Origin: an uncultured Clostridia bacterium
GTDB taxonomy: Bacteria; Bacillota; Clostridia; RGIG6154
Length of the DNA stretch: 8,416 bases
Assembly: GCA_934457515.1 (NCBI GenBank)
Contig: CAKSHV010000051.1
Span: 1 to 8,416 of the forward strand
Direction of reading: 5' to 3'
Below, piece after piece: positions 1 through 7,978 of the stretch. Made by a program: the position numbers and the translations under genes. Within the stretch, counting starts at the first letter, position 1; each line of letters starts with the position of its first letter. The notes under the pieces were generated by a model. It saw only the letters and a list, made by a program, of their open reading frames with translations, had not been told where the DNA came from and ran no database searches.

Positions 1-2552
1 ACTATACGCAAAGCGAAGAGGCAAATGCAGCATTAAAAGCAAAACATACCGACATCACCGGTGAGGGCACTGTTTTGCAGCTTTCGCCTGACCGTTATTT
101 TGCACATGTTTACGTAACCGATAAACCGGATTCCGTTTCCAAAATCCGCGTGGAATACACCCTTGGTGACAGCACCGAAACGCAGGTGATGGAGGATTCC
201 CTTTATCCTTATGAAATTGTTGCCGAAGTGACGGATGTTACAAAACCGTTTAACTATAAGGTTAAGACCTATGATGCAGACGGAAGCCTGATTACAGAGT
301 CGAAAACCTATAGCTTAACACCGCTTAAATCCTATGAAGTTAACCCGCAGGTGAACAACAGCACATTGCTGATTACAGGCAAAAATGTGAAACAAAAGCT
401 GACGGGAACGGGATATAACTTTATTGATATCGGCACCAACTACATTTTACAGGATTACGGAATGTATTCTACCGAACAGATCACCGAAACGCCGACTGTT
501 ACGGTTTCTGTTCCGGAGGATGGCAATTACTATATTTATGCCAACATGCGTGCAGGGCATGCGACCTATCCGCAGAACCGCCAAATGACCCTTTCGGTTA
601 CGCAAAACGGAGAAACGGTACCCGTTAACGATACAGATGGCAGCGCTTTTAAGTTTGGTTATTCCAACGACTTTAAGACGCTCGGTAATGAGATTTTGAC
701 TGATGACTTCTTCTACAACGGAATGGGCTTCAGAACACCGAACTTGGTTACACTCAAAAAAGGCAGAGCGGACATTACGTTTCATTTCACGCCAAACGCA
801 GGCTTTGACTTTGTGCTGATTACCAAAGACCGCAGCCTGATTAACATGCTTGAAAATTGCCGCTATAACAAGAACTACACGATTTATAAATTCAGAACTG
901 AGAACTCAGCTTTGAAAAGCACACTTTTAAGTTATGTTGATATGGATGCTCCCGCAGCGCCCGAGATTGAGCGCACGGCGTGCGGCAGCAATAAGACGGG
1001 TATTTGCATTAAAATAAACGATTCCGAAAATAAAAATGCAAATTATATCGTTTATGTGAACAATACAGTGTTTACTACTGTTTCCAAAGCCGACTTGGGT
1101 GACGAAGGCATTTTCATTTCGGATGTTCAGAAAGGCGATAAAGTGACTGCAACCGCTTTGGATGCTGTCGGCAATGAGTCGGCACACTCGAATGTTCTGA
1201 CGGTCGATTCGCATGACATTTGGTATCCGCAGTCCTTTGCGCAATTTAACAGCGGAGTGATCTTTACTTCGGCAGAAGAGGCAAGAAAGCAAAATGCACT
1301 GCCGAACGGATTTACTCTTATGATGACGCAGAACAACTTTAGTCGGCTGCCTGTTGCAGGTAAAGCGGACACGAACCTGTTCAGCGGTCAGAAAGACAAT
1401 TATTATTCTTCCACATCGCAAAACTTTGTGAAAGCGTTTGAAGGAAAATTTGTAATCCCCGAGGGAAGCGAAGATACGGAATATCAGTTTATTTCTTCCT
1501 ATCTCCGTGCGATTAACTATTATTCAACCGTGAATACGGACAACAGGAGAACACAGTTTATTTTAGTTGACGGCAAAGCGCTTTCTAAGGACGGTTTAAT
1601 TGAATGGAACGGCGGCACTAGTTATAACGAAACGGACAATTACGGGACAAATGCTTATGTGTTCGGCTCGGAATACCCGCATGAGTTTACAACTAAGGAA
1701 GACCCTAAAAATTTGGAGATGCTCTTTAAAGATTATCCGCACAATCAGGTGGGAGCCACGGCACATATGTGGGGCTATTCGCCGATTATAAAACTTTCGC
1801 CGGGACTCCACAGCGTTGAGGTGTACTGCGTCGGTAGCACAAACTGGTTTAACGACTTGATTATCACTTCCGATGTGAACTATGATATATCAAAATTGTT
1901 CTTTGTCGGACTTCCGACACGCGGCACAGGCTGGGTGAACAACTTTAACAAGGTTGCAAAACCGCTTTATACCGATTATACCGCACCGGTTTTCTCTTCA
2001 AACGCTGCAGTTTCGATTGAGAATAACGGCAGCCTCGGCAAACTGAACTGGACAGAGGCGACCGATGTCGGACTTGGGGCAACACTTAAAAATATTTGCT
2101 ATGTTATAGAGTTGAAAGACGCAAATAACAACGTGACGCGTTTTGAGTCTATGACAAACAGCTTAAATCTTTCGGGACTTGATGCAAACACTTCGTATAC
2201 GGTTTCGGTTAAGGCATATGATTCAGCGGGAAATGCTTCGAGTGCAATTACCGGCACGGTTACAACCTATGCGCCTTCCGTTGTGTATAACAAAGGCACA
2301 GCGGAAAGCTCGGTTACGTTCTATCCCGAAAACAATGACGCCCTTTTGGGTGAATGCAGTGTGTTTATTGCATCTTTTAACAAATCATCCGAAAGACTGA
2401 TTTCTATTGACTCAAAGTCAACAAACGTTGCGTTCGGCGCAGAAAACAAGATCACATTTGATACACCCGCTGCAGATTCAAACGTGGTTTATAAGATTTT
2501 TGTTTGGAAAACCGATTCGCTAAAACCGCTTTTGCAGTATGTTACTCCGTAA
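1..2552 (+). CDS. Modular surface/secreted protein with Fn3 and jelly-roll modules (C-terminal part, 5' truncated)
   Basis: The reading frame is open from the first complete codon (position 3) to the TAA at 2550-2552, giving 849 visible residues. The TTG at 75 has no ribosome binding site and is internal, so the true start is upstream of the window. Residues below count from position 3. Visible parts in order: a bacterial Ig-like beta unit (about 30-105); a jelly-roll, carbohydrate-binding-like module (about 119-279); a Fn3-like unit (about 316-402, with an 'ALDAVGNES' strand); a second jelly roll (about 469-624); a clearer Fn3 domain (about 660-756, with 'LDANTSYTVSVKAYDSAGN'); and a terminal beta domain (about 764-849) ending 'YKIFVWKTDSLKPL'. 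That ending resembles the terminal domain of many clostridial surface glycosidases ('VKAFLWD..SMKPL'). The jelly-roll plus Fn3 pair is present twice. No catalytic motif, LPXTG, SLH or dockerin is visible, so any enzyme domain, signal peptide or cell anchor must lie in the missing N-terminal part. Polysaccharide binding is inferred; the substrate is unknown. Confidence 0.85.
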   Translation, partial: YTQSEEANAALKAKHTDITGEGTVLQLSPDRYFAHVYVTDKPDSVSKIRVEYTLGDSTETQVMEDSLYPYEIVAEVTDVTKPFNYKVKTYDADGSLITESKTYSLTPLKSYEVNPQVNNSTLLITGKNVKQKLTGTGYNFIDIGTNYILQDYGMYSTEQITETPTVTVSVPEDGNYYIYANMRAGHATYPQNRQMTLSVTQNGETVPVNDTDGSAFKFGYSNDFKTLGNEILTDDFFYNGMGFRTPNLVTLKKGRADITFHFTPNAGFDFVLITKDRSLINMLENCRYNKNYTIYKFRTENSALKSTLLSYVDMDAPAAPEIERTACGSNKTGICIKINDSENKNANYIVYVNNTVFTTVSKADLGDEGIFISDVQKGDKVTATALDAVGNESAHSNVLTVDSHDIWYPQSFAQFNSGVIFTSAEEARKQNALPNGFTLMMTQNNFSRLPVAGKADTNLFSGQKDNYYSSTSQNFVKAFEGKFVIPEGSEDTEYQFISSYLRAINYYSTVNTDNRRTQFILVDGKALSKDGLIEWNGGTSYNETDNYGTNAYVFGSEYPHEFTTKEDPKNLEMLFKDYPHNQVGATAHMWGYSPIIKLSPGLHSVEVYCVGSTNWFNDLIITSDVNYDISKLFFVGLPTRGTGWVNNFNKVAKPLYTDYTAPVFSSNAAVSIENNGSLGKLNWTEATDVGLGATLKNICYVIELKDANNNVTRFESMTNSLNLSGLDANTSYTVSVKAYDSAGNASSAITGTVTTYAPSVVYNKGTAESSVTFYPENNDALLGECSVFIASFNKSSERLISIDSKSTNVAFGAENKITFDTPAADSNVVYKIFVWKTDSLKPLLQYVTP

Positions 2553-2555
2553 AGC

Positions 2556-2607
2556 AATGACAAAACGCAGTGCCTTAAAAAATTTAAGGCATTGCATGTC
2601 GTTTTTT
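2556..2607 (+). terminator. Rho-independent terminator after the surface protein gene
   Basis: The inner stem pairs 2567-2579 with 2583-2595: 13 base pairs including one G-T, with loop AAA and core TGCCTTAAA/TTTAAGGCA. After a four-base versus one-base internal loop, an outer stem pairs 2556-2562 with 2597-2603. The last outer bases run into the T-tract 2602-2607. It begins three bases after the stop codon, so it most likely ends the upstream transcript and separates it from glyA. Confidence 0.7.
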
Positions 2608-2617
2608 AAATTATACG

Positions 2618-2625
2618 AAAGGAAG
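2618..2625 (+). promoter_or_regulatory. Ribosome binding site of glyA
   Basis: AAAGGAAG lies seven bases before the ATG at 2633, a good Shine-Dalgarno match at normal distance. It supports this start, which also matches the usual N-terminus of the family. No convincing -35/-10 pair is visible in the 25 bases between the upstream terminator and the ATG. Confidence 0.75.
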
Positions 2626-2632
2626 TTATACC

Positions 2633-3868
2633 ATGTACAACATTGAAGACATTAAACGAGAAGACGAGGCGGTTGCTGCTGCCATTGAGGCAGAGGTAGA
2701 CAGACAGCGCCACAATATTGAGCTGATTGCTTCCGAAAACTTTGTATCCGAAGCCGTTATGGAGGCGATGGGGACGCCGCTTACCAACAAATACGCGGAA
2801 GGATATCCGGGCAAGCGCTATTACGGCGGCTGCCAGAAGGTTGATATTGTAGAAAATTTAGCACGCGACCGCGCCAAAGAATTGTTCGGCGCAGACCATG
2901 CCAATGTGCAGCCGCATTCGGGCGCACAGGCAAACACGGCGGTTTACTTTGCAATGTTAAAGCCGGGCGATACAATTTTGGGCATGAATTTGGCGCACGG
3001 CGGCCATTTAACGCACGGCAGTCCGGTAAACATTTCCGGTTCGTATTTTAACATTGTGCCGTACGGCGTAACAGAGGATACCAACACCATCGATTATGAT
3101 GAAGTAGAGAGATTGGCTCTTGAGCACAAGCCGAAAATGATTGTTGCGGGCGCAAGTGCATATCCGAGAATCATTGATTTTGAGCGTTTCGGCGAAATTG
3201 CCAAAAAGGCGGGAGCATACCTTATGGTGGACATGGCGCATATCGCAGGTTTGGTTGCGGCAGGACTTCATCCAAGCCCGGTTCCGTATGCGGACTTTGT
3301 TACAACAACAACTCACAAAACCTTAAGAGGTCCCCGCGGCGGTATGATTCTCTGCAAAGAAGAATACGCAAAACAGATTGATAAAGCGGTTTTCCCCGGC
3401 ACCCAGGGCGGTCCTTTAATGCACATCATCGCTGCAAAAGCCGTTTGCCTCGGCGAAGCGTTAAAACCTGAATTTAAAACTTATCAGCAGCAAATTGTGA
3501 AAAACGCGGCAGCGCTTGCGAAAACTCTGATGGATAACGGCTTAAAACTGGTTTCGGGCGGCACGGACAATCATTTAATGCTGCTTGACTTGACCGATAC
3601 CGGTATTACAGGCAAAGAATTGGAGGCGCGCCTCGATACCGTTCACATCACGGTTAACAAAAACGCCATTCCGTTCGATACGCAAAGTCCGTTTATCACA
3701 AGCGGCATAAGAATCGGAACGCCCGCCGTAACCTCCAGAGGCTTTATGGAAGAGGATATGAAAGTTGTGGGCGACCTGATTGCAAAAACAATTAAGGACT
3801 ATGAAGGAACCAAAGACGAGGTTTGTGCAAAAGTGGAAGAGCTTTGCCAAAAACACCCGCTTTATTGA
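2633..3868 (+). CDS. glyA: Serine hydroxymethyltransferase
   Basis: This PLP-dependent fold-type I enzyme interconverts serine and tetrahydrofolate with glycine and 5,10-methylene-tetrahydrofolate in the cytoplasm. It is the main source of one-carbon units for purine, thymidylate and methionine synthesis. The 411 residues match the usual bacterial length of about 410-420. Family landmarks are all present: 'IELIASENF' near residue 29; '[15 protein letters not shown]' at 52-66, with the catalytic Glu at 56 and the Tyr pair 63-64; 'GGHLTHG' at 123-129, whose first His stacks on PLP; 'VDMAHIAGL' with Asp200 and His203; the PLP lysine at 229 in '[14 protein letters not shown]'; and Arg360 in 'SGIRIGTPA', which binds the substrate carboxylate. 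It is intact. The gene is bounded by a terminator upstream and a G/C-rich hairpin downstream. The next gene starts 66 bases later on the same strand, so some co-transcription with rarA is possible. Confidence 0.98.
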   Translation: MYNIEDIKREDEAVAAAIEAEVDRQRHNIELIASENFVSEAVMEAMGTPLTNKYAEGYPGKRYYGGCQKVDIVENLARDRAKELFGADHANVQPHSGAQANTAVYFAMLKPGDTILGMNLAHGGHLTHGSPVNISGSYFNIVPYGVTEDTNTIDYDEVERLALEHKPKMIVAGASAYPRIIDFERFGEIAKKAGAYLMVDMAHIAGLVAAGLHPSPVPYADFVTTTTHKTLRGPRGGMILCKEEYAKQIDKAVFPGTQGGPLMHIIAAKAVCLGEALKPEFKTYQQQIVKNAAALAKTLMDNGLKLVSGGTDNHLMLLDLTDTGITGKELEARLDTVHITVNKNAIPFDTQSPFITSGIRIGTPAVTSRGFMEEDMKVVGDLIAKTIKDYEGTKDEVCAKVEELCQKHPLY

Positions 3869-3881
3869 TTAATCTAATAAA

Positions 3882-3905
3882 AACGGGGCGCACTTGCGCC
3901 CCGTT
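3882..3905 (+). terminator. G/C-rich hairpin between glyA and rarA (probable weak terminator or processing site)
   Basis: AACGGGGCGC pairs perfectly with GCGCCCCGTT around the four-base loop ACTT, starting 13 bases after the glyA stop. The stem is very stable. On the + strand, however, it is followed by TTCATGCAATTTTT, so the T-run comes seven bases late. The better T-run (complement of AAAAA at 3879-3883) lies on the - strand, where no gene approaches. Termination of glyA is likely but may be partial, leaving read-through into rarA. Confidence 0.5.
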
Positions 3906-3934
3906 CATGCAATTTTTAAAGGATGAGAAAGTAT

Positions 3935-5218
3935 ATGCAAAACACAAATCCGCTTGCGGTTTCCATTCGCCCGGACTCTATAGATTTAGTTGCGGGACAG
4001 CAGCATATTTTGGGCAAAGGTATGATTTTGCGCAACATTTTGGAAAGCGGTATGATTCCGAATATGATTTTTTACGGACCGTCCGGCACAGGCAAAACCA
4101 CGGTTGCAAATATTGCGGCTGCGGTTTCGGGCAAAAAACTTTATAAATTAAACGCCACAAACGCCTCGGTTTCGGACATTAAATCCATCATTTCGGGACT
4201 TGACGGTTTTGACACCTTAGACGGCGTGGTTTTATACCTGGACGAAATTCAGAACTTTAATAAAAAACAGCAGCAATCGCTTTTGGAAGTGATTGAAAAC
4301 GGCAAGGTGACGCTGATTGCCAGCACAACCGAAAATCCGTATTTCTATATTTACAATGCGATTTTATCCCGGTGCAGCGTGTTTGAATTTAAGCCCGTTT
4401 CGCCCGAAGATATCGAGCCTGTTTTAAATCGCGGATGTGCATTTTTGGAGGAACGTTTCGGCAGAAAAGTCATTTTGGAAAATGACGCGTCGCTCCACAT
4501 CTGCCACATGGCAAACGGCGACGTTCGCAAAGCGCTGAACGCTTTGGAGGTTTCGGCACTGAGCAAGCTGTCATCCGGCGGGGAAGAGGTTCAAATTACG
4601 CTGCATGACGCTGAGCAGGCAACCCAAAGAGCAAGCCTTAAATATGATAAAGACGGGGACGGACACTATGATGTTTTAAGCGCGTTTCAAAAATCCATTC
4701 GCGGCAGCGACCCGGACGCGGCAGTGCACTATCTGGCACGCCTGATTGCGGCGGACGATATTCAGTCTATCTGTCGGCGGCTGATGGTCATTGCGTGCGA
4801 GGACATCGGTCTTGCATACCCAATGGCGATTACGGTTGTGAAATCCTGTGTGGACAGCGCATTAATGCTCGGTTTCCCCGAAGCAAGGATTCCGCTTGCA
4901 GAGGCAACTGTTTTGCTTGCAACGGCACCGAAGTCCAATTCTGCGTACTTGGCAATTGATGCTGCACTGAACGACCTTGAGCATATTGATACGGGGAGTA
5001 TTCCGCGGCAGCTGCAAAATAAGCATTACGACGGCGAGGGAAATGTGGAAAAAGGACAGCACTATTTATATCCGCACGATTTTCCGAACCATTATGTTGT
5101 GCAGCAGTATCTGCCCGACAAAATTAAAAATAAGAAGTATTATACATACGGCGAAAATAAGAATGAGCAGGCATTTAAAGCCTATTGGGATAAAATTAAA
5201 GACAATAAAAAGCAGTAA
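3935..5218 (+). CDS. rarA: Replication-associated recombination protein A (RarA/MgsA-family AAA+ ATPase)
   Basis: This clamp-loader-like AAA+ ATPase, related to eukaryotic WRNIP1/Mgs1, forms tetramers and acts at stalled forks and single-strand gaps. From the ATG at 3935 it is 427 residues, typical of the family. Visible motifs: Walker A 'GPSGTGKTT' at 48-56; Walker B 'LYLDEIQNFN' with Asp103 and Glu104; sensor 1 'STTENP' at 130-135; arginine finger in 'LSRC' (Arg146); and sensor 2 'GDVRKALNALE' (Arg198). The C-terminal half has the conserved 'HYDVLSAFQKSIRGSDPDAA' and 'ACEDIGLA' blocks and ends in the usual 'YPHDFP...QQYLPD' segment. An in-frame ATG at 3923 is possible but follows AAAGG directly with no spacing, whereas the AAAGGATGAG stretch sits at proper distance from 3935. 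Walker B carries Gln-Asn where the common form is DEIHRFN. The stop codon lies inside the terminator stem. Confidence 0.95.
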   Translation: MQNTNPLAVSIRPDSIDLVAGQQHILGKGMILRNILESGMIPNMIFYGPSGTGKTTVANIAAAVSGKKLYKLNATNASVSDIKSIISGLDGFDTLDGVVLYLDEIQNFNKKQQQSLLEVIENGKVTLIASTTENPYFYIYNAILSRCSVFEFKPVSPEDIEPVLNRGCAFLEERFGRKVILENDASLHICHMANGDVRKALNALEVSALSKLSSGGEEVQITLHDAEQATQRASLKYDKDGDGHYDVLSAFQKSIRGSDPDAAVHYLARLIAADDIQSICRRLMVIACEDIGLAYPMAITVVKSCVDSALMLGFPEARIPLAEATVLLATAPKSNSAYLAIDAALNDLEHIDTGSIPRQLQNKHYDGEGNVEKGQHYLYPHDFPNHYVVQQYLPDKIKNKKYYTYGENKNEQAFKAYWDKIKDNKKQ

Positions 5219-5239
5219 ACCAAAGGTTTGCTGCTTTTT
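5207..5239 (+). terminator. Bidirectional terminator overlapping the rarA stop codon
   Basis: AAAAAGCAGTAAACC (5207-5221) pairs with GGTTTGCTGCTTTTT (5225-5239) around the loop AAA, giving 15 base pairs with one wobble. The TAA of rarA (5216-5218) is inside the left arm. A-tract on the left and T-tract on the right make it active in both directions, so it can also act as a back-up stop for the convergent gene ending at 5286. Confidence 0.8.
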
Positions 5240-5250
5240 AAGTAAGCAAA

Positions 5251-5287
5251 ATGCCCGCAAACGAAAGTTTGCGGGCATATCTTTTTT
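5251..5287 (+). terminator. Second terminator hairpin between the convergent genes
   Basis: ATGCCCGCAAAC (5251-5262) pairs perfectly with GTTTGCGGGCAT (5267-5278) around a stable GAAA tetraloop. It is followed by ATCTTTTTT on the + strand, a textbook intrinsic terminator for rarA. Read on the - strand it follows the oxidoreductase stop by about eight bases and is followed by a weaker TTTGCTTACTT run. The T-tract overlaps the last codon region of the - strand gene. Confidence 0.8.
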
Positions 5288-7964
5288 ATTCGTTGTAAAT
5301 ACGAACTTCAAACACTCTTGCGGTTTTGCCGTCACCGGTTTCGGTAATGTTCAAACGAACCGCCGTTGCGTTGATGGGGTCGAACTTGTGTGTAATTCTT
5401 CTCATATAGTTGTCTTTCACTTCGCCGACCTGAATCCATTTTTTGCCATCATTTACTTCGATTGTATACGCACGAACAAGCGTGTGCGGATAGTCTTCGT
5501 AAAGCCCAAGCATAGAGGGGTTGGTCATATCGGTATCAAGCGTTACATAAACCGTGTTGATTTCCTGCTGCTTGTCAAGCTTTAATTCAAGCCACTGGGG
5601 AAGTCCCGCATCAGGATCGGATACCCATTCGTAATTTTTGTAATCATGCGCACGGGAGTATCCGTTAATTACATTGTCAGCTGCGCAGTTTGCAGTCTGA
5701 ATGTCCGGTTTATCCAGCAATACACAGTGGGTTTCAAAACGGATATTGCGGAACACTTCATCTTTGCCTGTGCGCTCCGAACGGGTGTGGTCAAGAGCCG
5801 CGCCGCGGAAAATGTGCCACCAAACACCCTCGTTTTTATCGGTCCACATCCAAAGATAACGAAGTTTGGTTGTAACATCAATTTTAATTTCGTACCAGTC
5901 GGTGGAGTGAGGCGGGAGAGTTACCGTGCAGGTTGTAACTTCATTGTCTTCAATATATCCGTCCGGGTCAACCTGGAGATAAACATGGAACAGAACTTTC
6001 TTTTCTTCATCTGTTTTGTTGGAAAGTTTTGTCCAAACCGAGCCGATGTAGTCCGCAACGTCGCGCGCAAAGAAAGTTGCACGCTGACAGTCAAGCTCAT
6101 ATCCTTCGGTTTCATCACCGATATGCGGATAGAACACCTCACCGTTCTTTACGGAAGATGCGGTAACAGTTGCCTTTCTTGCAATGTCGTTTGCATCCGT
6201 GCTGATTTTTTCGGGGATATACTGGTCATCCTTTAAAAGAATCTGCTGGAATTCTTCCATTTTTGTCATGCGCAGTTCTCTGGGTGTGATGTTGTCTTTC
6301 ACGCAAAGTGCAGCAGCTGTTCCGACAGCCTGACCCTCGCACGCGATGGTGTTTTCAATTCGGCATGTGCCGAGTGCGATGTGCGAAACGCTGGCGCATC
6401 TGCCCGCAAACAGCAGGTTATTGATGTTTACGGAATATAAGCTGCGGAAAGGCACTTTGGTAAGCGGAATGTGGGTGTTTGAGAAGAACGGACCTTCTTT
6501 GCCTGAGTAAATACCTTTCGGATTATGCAGGTCAATCGGCCAGCCGGTGTGCGATACCGTGTCGTCAAACAGTTTTCCTTCCATGCAGTCATTCTGATTT
6601 AAAACATAGTCACCGACAAAGCGGCGGGACTCACGCTTTGCATCATACATCGGCATTTGGTTAAACACGTAATTTTTCGCGCGGTCTTTTTCATCCCACA
6701 GATTTTTCAGGTAGTTGAAATGACCGAGCAGAATGCGGAACAACTCGTCGCGCGCCATTTCAGCATCATAAATATCATCATAAATATTGGGTGCTTCAAG
6801 CCACCACTGGAAGCCGATGCCCTCAATGTTTCTGCCGTAGTCTTTGCCCTTGGGGAATTTCGGAACCCATTCGGGTGCAACAAACGGAACCTCATGGTCG
6901 GTTTCCACGAAAAGGGGCTGACCTTTGATTTTTGCATTGAACAAGCAGCCGCTCATGGTTCTTGTGTCTGCAACTTCGGGAGCAAACTCTTCGTTATACT
7001 GCCACTTTGCTTCTCTGCCTAAGCGGAATTTCGCACCGGCATGAAAGCCAAGCCAACCATCACCTGAGCAGTCGATAAACTGTTTGCCCTTAATTTCAAT
7101 CTGTTCGTTGGTTAAAATATCCATAGCCGTAATGCTCTTAATGGTATCGTTTTCGGTTTTTGCGCCGTTTACGAACCAACCGCAGATTACGGTTAAATTT
7201 TCTTCTGCATCGCAAAGGGTTTCAAGCGTTGTCTGCCAGTTGCCTTTCTGCTTATAATGCAAGCGAACGATTTCCTCGCCGATACCGCCTTCGCGGGCAT
7301 TGAACTGTCTGGAGGACGCGCCGTTAAAACCAACGCCCGCTTCGCTCGATGCGTTGCCGCCGATTACGGGTCTGCCGCTGATTAACAAAGTTTTTGCACC
7401 GTGGCGTGCTGCTGCAATTGCAGAGGGAACACCTCCGGGGCCTGCGCCGCAAACCACAACATCGTATTCGCCGAAGAATTTCGGGGTTAAATCAATGTTT
7501 TTCAGGCGCGCACGCTCTTTTATGTACTCATCAGTCGGACGGGGCGGAACATAGTCCATATCATCGGTAATCAAAACCGCTGCCGCACGGCCGAAATATC
7601 CTGTTTTGTCGCAGAGAGAAACGCTAAGTTCTCCTTTTTCCAGCTCAAAATCGCCGGCTAAGTGCCAATACCAGTTATGCGTCGGGCTGTCGCCCAAATC
7701 TACTTTGTTTTTTTCGCCGTTTAACGCAATGTTAAATACGCCGGGCGCATACGGATGAAACCAGTTTTTGGTGCGAACCCAAACGCGGGCGTGTTTTTCA
7801 CCATCCCAAGTTGTTTTTGCTGTGGCGTCTGCAACAGGCGTGCCGGGTTTGAAGCATGCCAAAAGATAGGGCGAGCCCATCAGGTGAGCAAACTGCGTGT
7901 CAAGCACCCATTCGCCTTTGTCCTGAAAATCTGCCGCATCTAACCACAGATATTTGTTATCCAT
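5286..7964 (-). CDS. FAD-dependent oxidoreductase with N-terminal jelly-roll and C-terminal discoidin-like domain
   Basis: An 892-residue flavoprotein of the FAD_oxidored type (PF12831-like). Residues 1-140 form a Trp-rich beta module ending 'AVLITDDMDYVPP'. The FAD domain starts at 167 with the dinucleotide-binding motif 'VVVCGAGPGGVPSAIAAA' (GAGPGG at 173-178), followed by 'GRPVIGGNASSEAG' near 197. It continues with 'FIDCSGDGWLG' (296-305), the family block 'RESRRFVGDYVL' (444-455), and the closing flavin motif 'LLFAGRCASVSHIALGTCR' (517-535) with 'EGQAVGTAAALC' (543-554). Residues about 597-745 are another beta-rich segment. Residues about 755-890 look like an F5/8 type C (discoidin) domain, with 'ADNVINGYSR', 'LPQWLELKLD' and 'AVRLNITET'. 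There is no signal peptide or membrane segment, so it is predicted to be cytoplasmic. Relatives occur beside polysaccharide utilisation genes in gut bacteria and are sometimes labelled xanthan lyase. The real substrate is unknown; oxidation of a sugar or glycoside is only an inference. It appears monocistronic, with its own promoter and RBS. Confidence 0.9.
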   Translation of the reverse strand: MDNKYLWLDAADFQDKGEWVLDTQFAHLMGSPYLLACFKPGTPVADATAKTTWDGEKHARVWVRTKNWFHPYAPGVFNIALNGEKNKVDLGDSPTHNWYWHLAGDFELEKGELSVSLCDKTGYFGRAAAVLITDDMDYVPPRPTDEYIKERARLKNIDLTPKFFGEYDVVVCGAGPGGVPSAIAAARHGAKTLLISGRPVIGGNASSEAGVGFNGASSRQFNAREGGIGEEIVRLHYKQKGNWQTTLETLCDAEENLTVICGWFVNGAKTENDTIKSITAMDILTNEQIEIKGKQFIDCSGDGWLGFHAGAKFRLGREAKWQYNEEFAPEVADTRTMSGCLFNAKIKGQPLFVETDHEVPFVAPEWVPKFPKGKDYGRNIEGIGFQWWLEAPNIYDDIYDAEMARDELFRILLGHFNYLKNLWDEKDRAKNYVFNQMPMYDAKRESRRFVGDYVLNQNDCMEGKLFDDTVSHTGWPIDLHNPKGIYSGKEGPFFSNTHIPLTKVPFRSLYSVNINNLLFAGRCASVSHIALGTCRIENTIACEGQAVGTAAALCVKDNITPRELRMTKMEEFQQILLKDDQYIPEKISTDANDIARKATVTASSVKNGEVFYPHIGDETEGYELDCQRATFFARDVADYIGSVWTKLSNKTDEEKKVLFHVYLQVDPDGYIEDNEVTTCTVTLPPHSTDWYEIKIDVTTKLRYLWMWTDKNEGVWWHIFRGAALDHTRSERTGKDEVFRNIRFETHCVLLDKPDIQTANCAADNVINGYSRAHDYKNYEWVSDPDAGLPQWLELKLDKQQEINTVYVTLDTDMTNPSMLGLYEDYPHTLVRAYTIEVNDGKKWIQVGEVKDNYMRRITHKFDPINATAVRLNITETGDGKTARVFEVRIYNE

Positions 7965-7972
7965 TGTTTTTT

Positions 7973-7978
7973 CCTCCT
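7973..7978 (-). promoter_or_regulatory. Ribosome binding site of the FAD oxidoreductase gene
   Basis: A perfect AGGAGG on the - strand (CCTCCT as given), eight bases before the ATG at 7962-7964. It fixes the start codon and predicts efficient translation. Confidence 0.9.

Noticed and set aside
927..1421. Long open frames antisense to the surface protein gene (also 447-785)
   Set aside because: They lie wholly inside a well-supported gene on the other strand and show no recognisable domain and no ribosome binding site that I can see.
75..2552. TTG at 75 as the start of the surface protein
   Set aside because: The same frame is open back to position 3, there is no ribosome binding site before the TTG, and the protein has no signal peptide there. 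The gene is truncated by the window edge.
4640..4680. 'DKDGDGHYD' in RarA as an EF-hand or dockerin-like calcium loop
   Set aside because: It coincides with the conserved 'YDKxGDxHYxxxSAF' block of the RarA C-terminal region, so it is family sequence and not an inserted calcium site.
4977..6236. Plus-strand open frames over the end of rarA and the FAD gene (4977-5585, 5646-6236)
   Set aside because: They are out-of-frame or antisense to well-supported genes, cross the two terminators, and have Cys/Arg-rich, low-quality translations.
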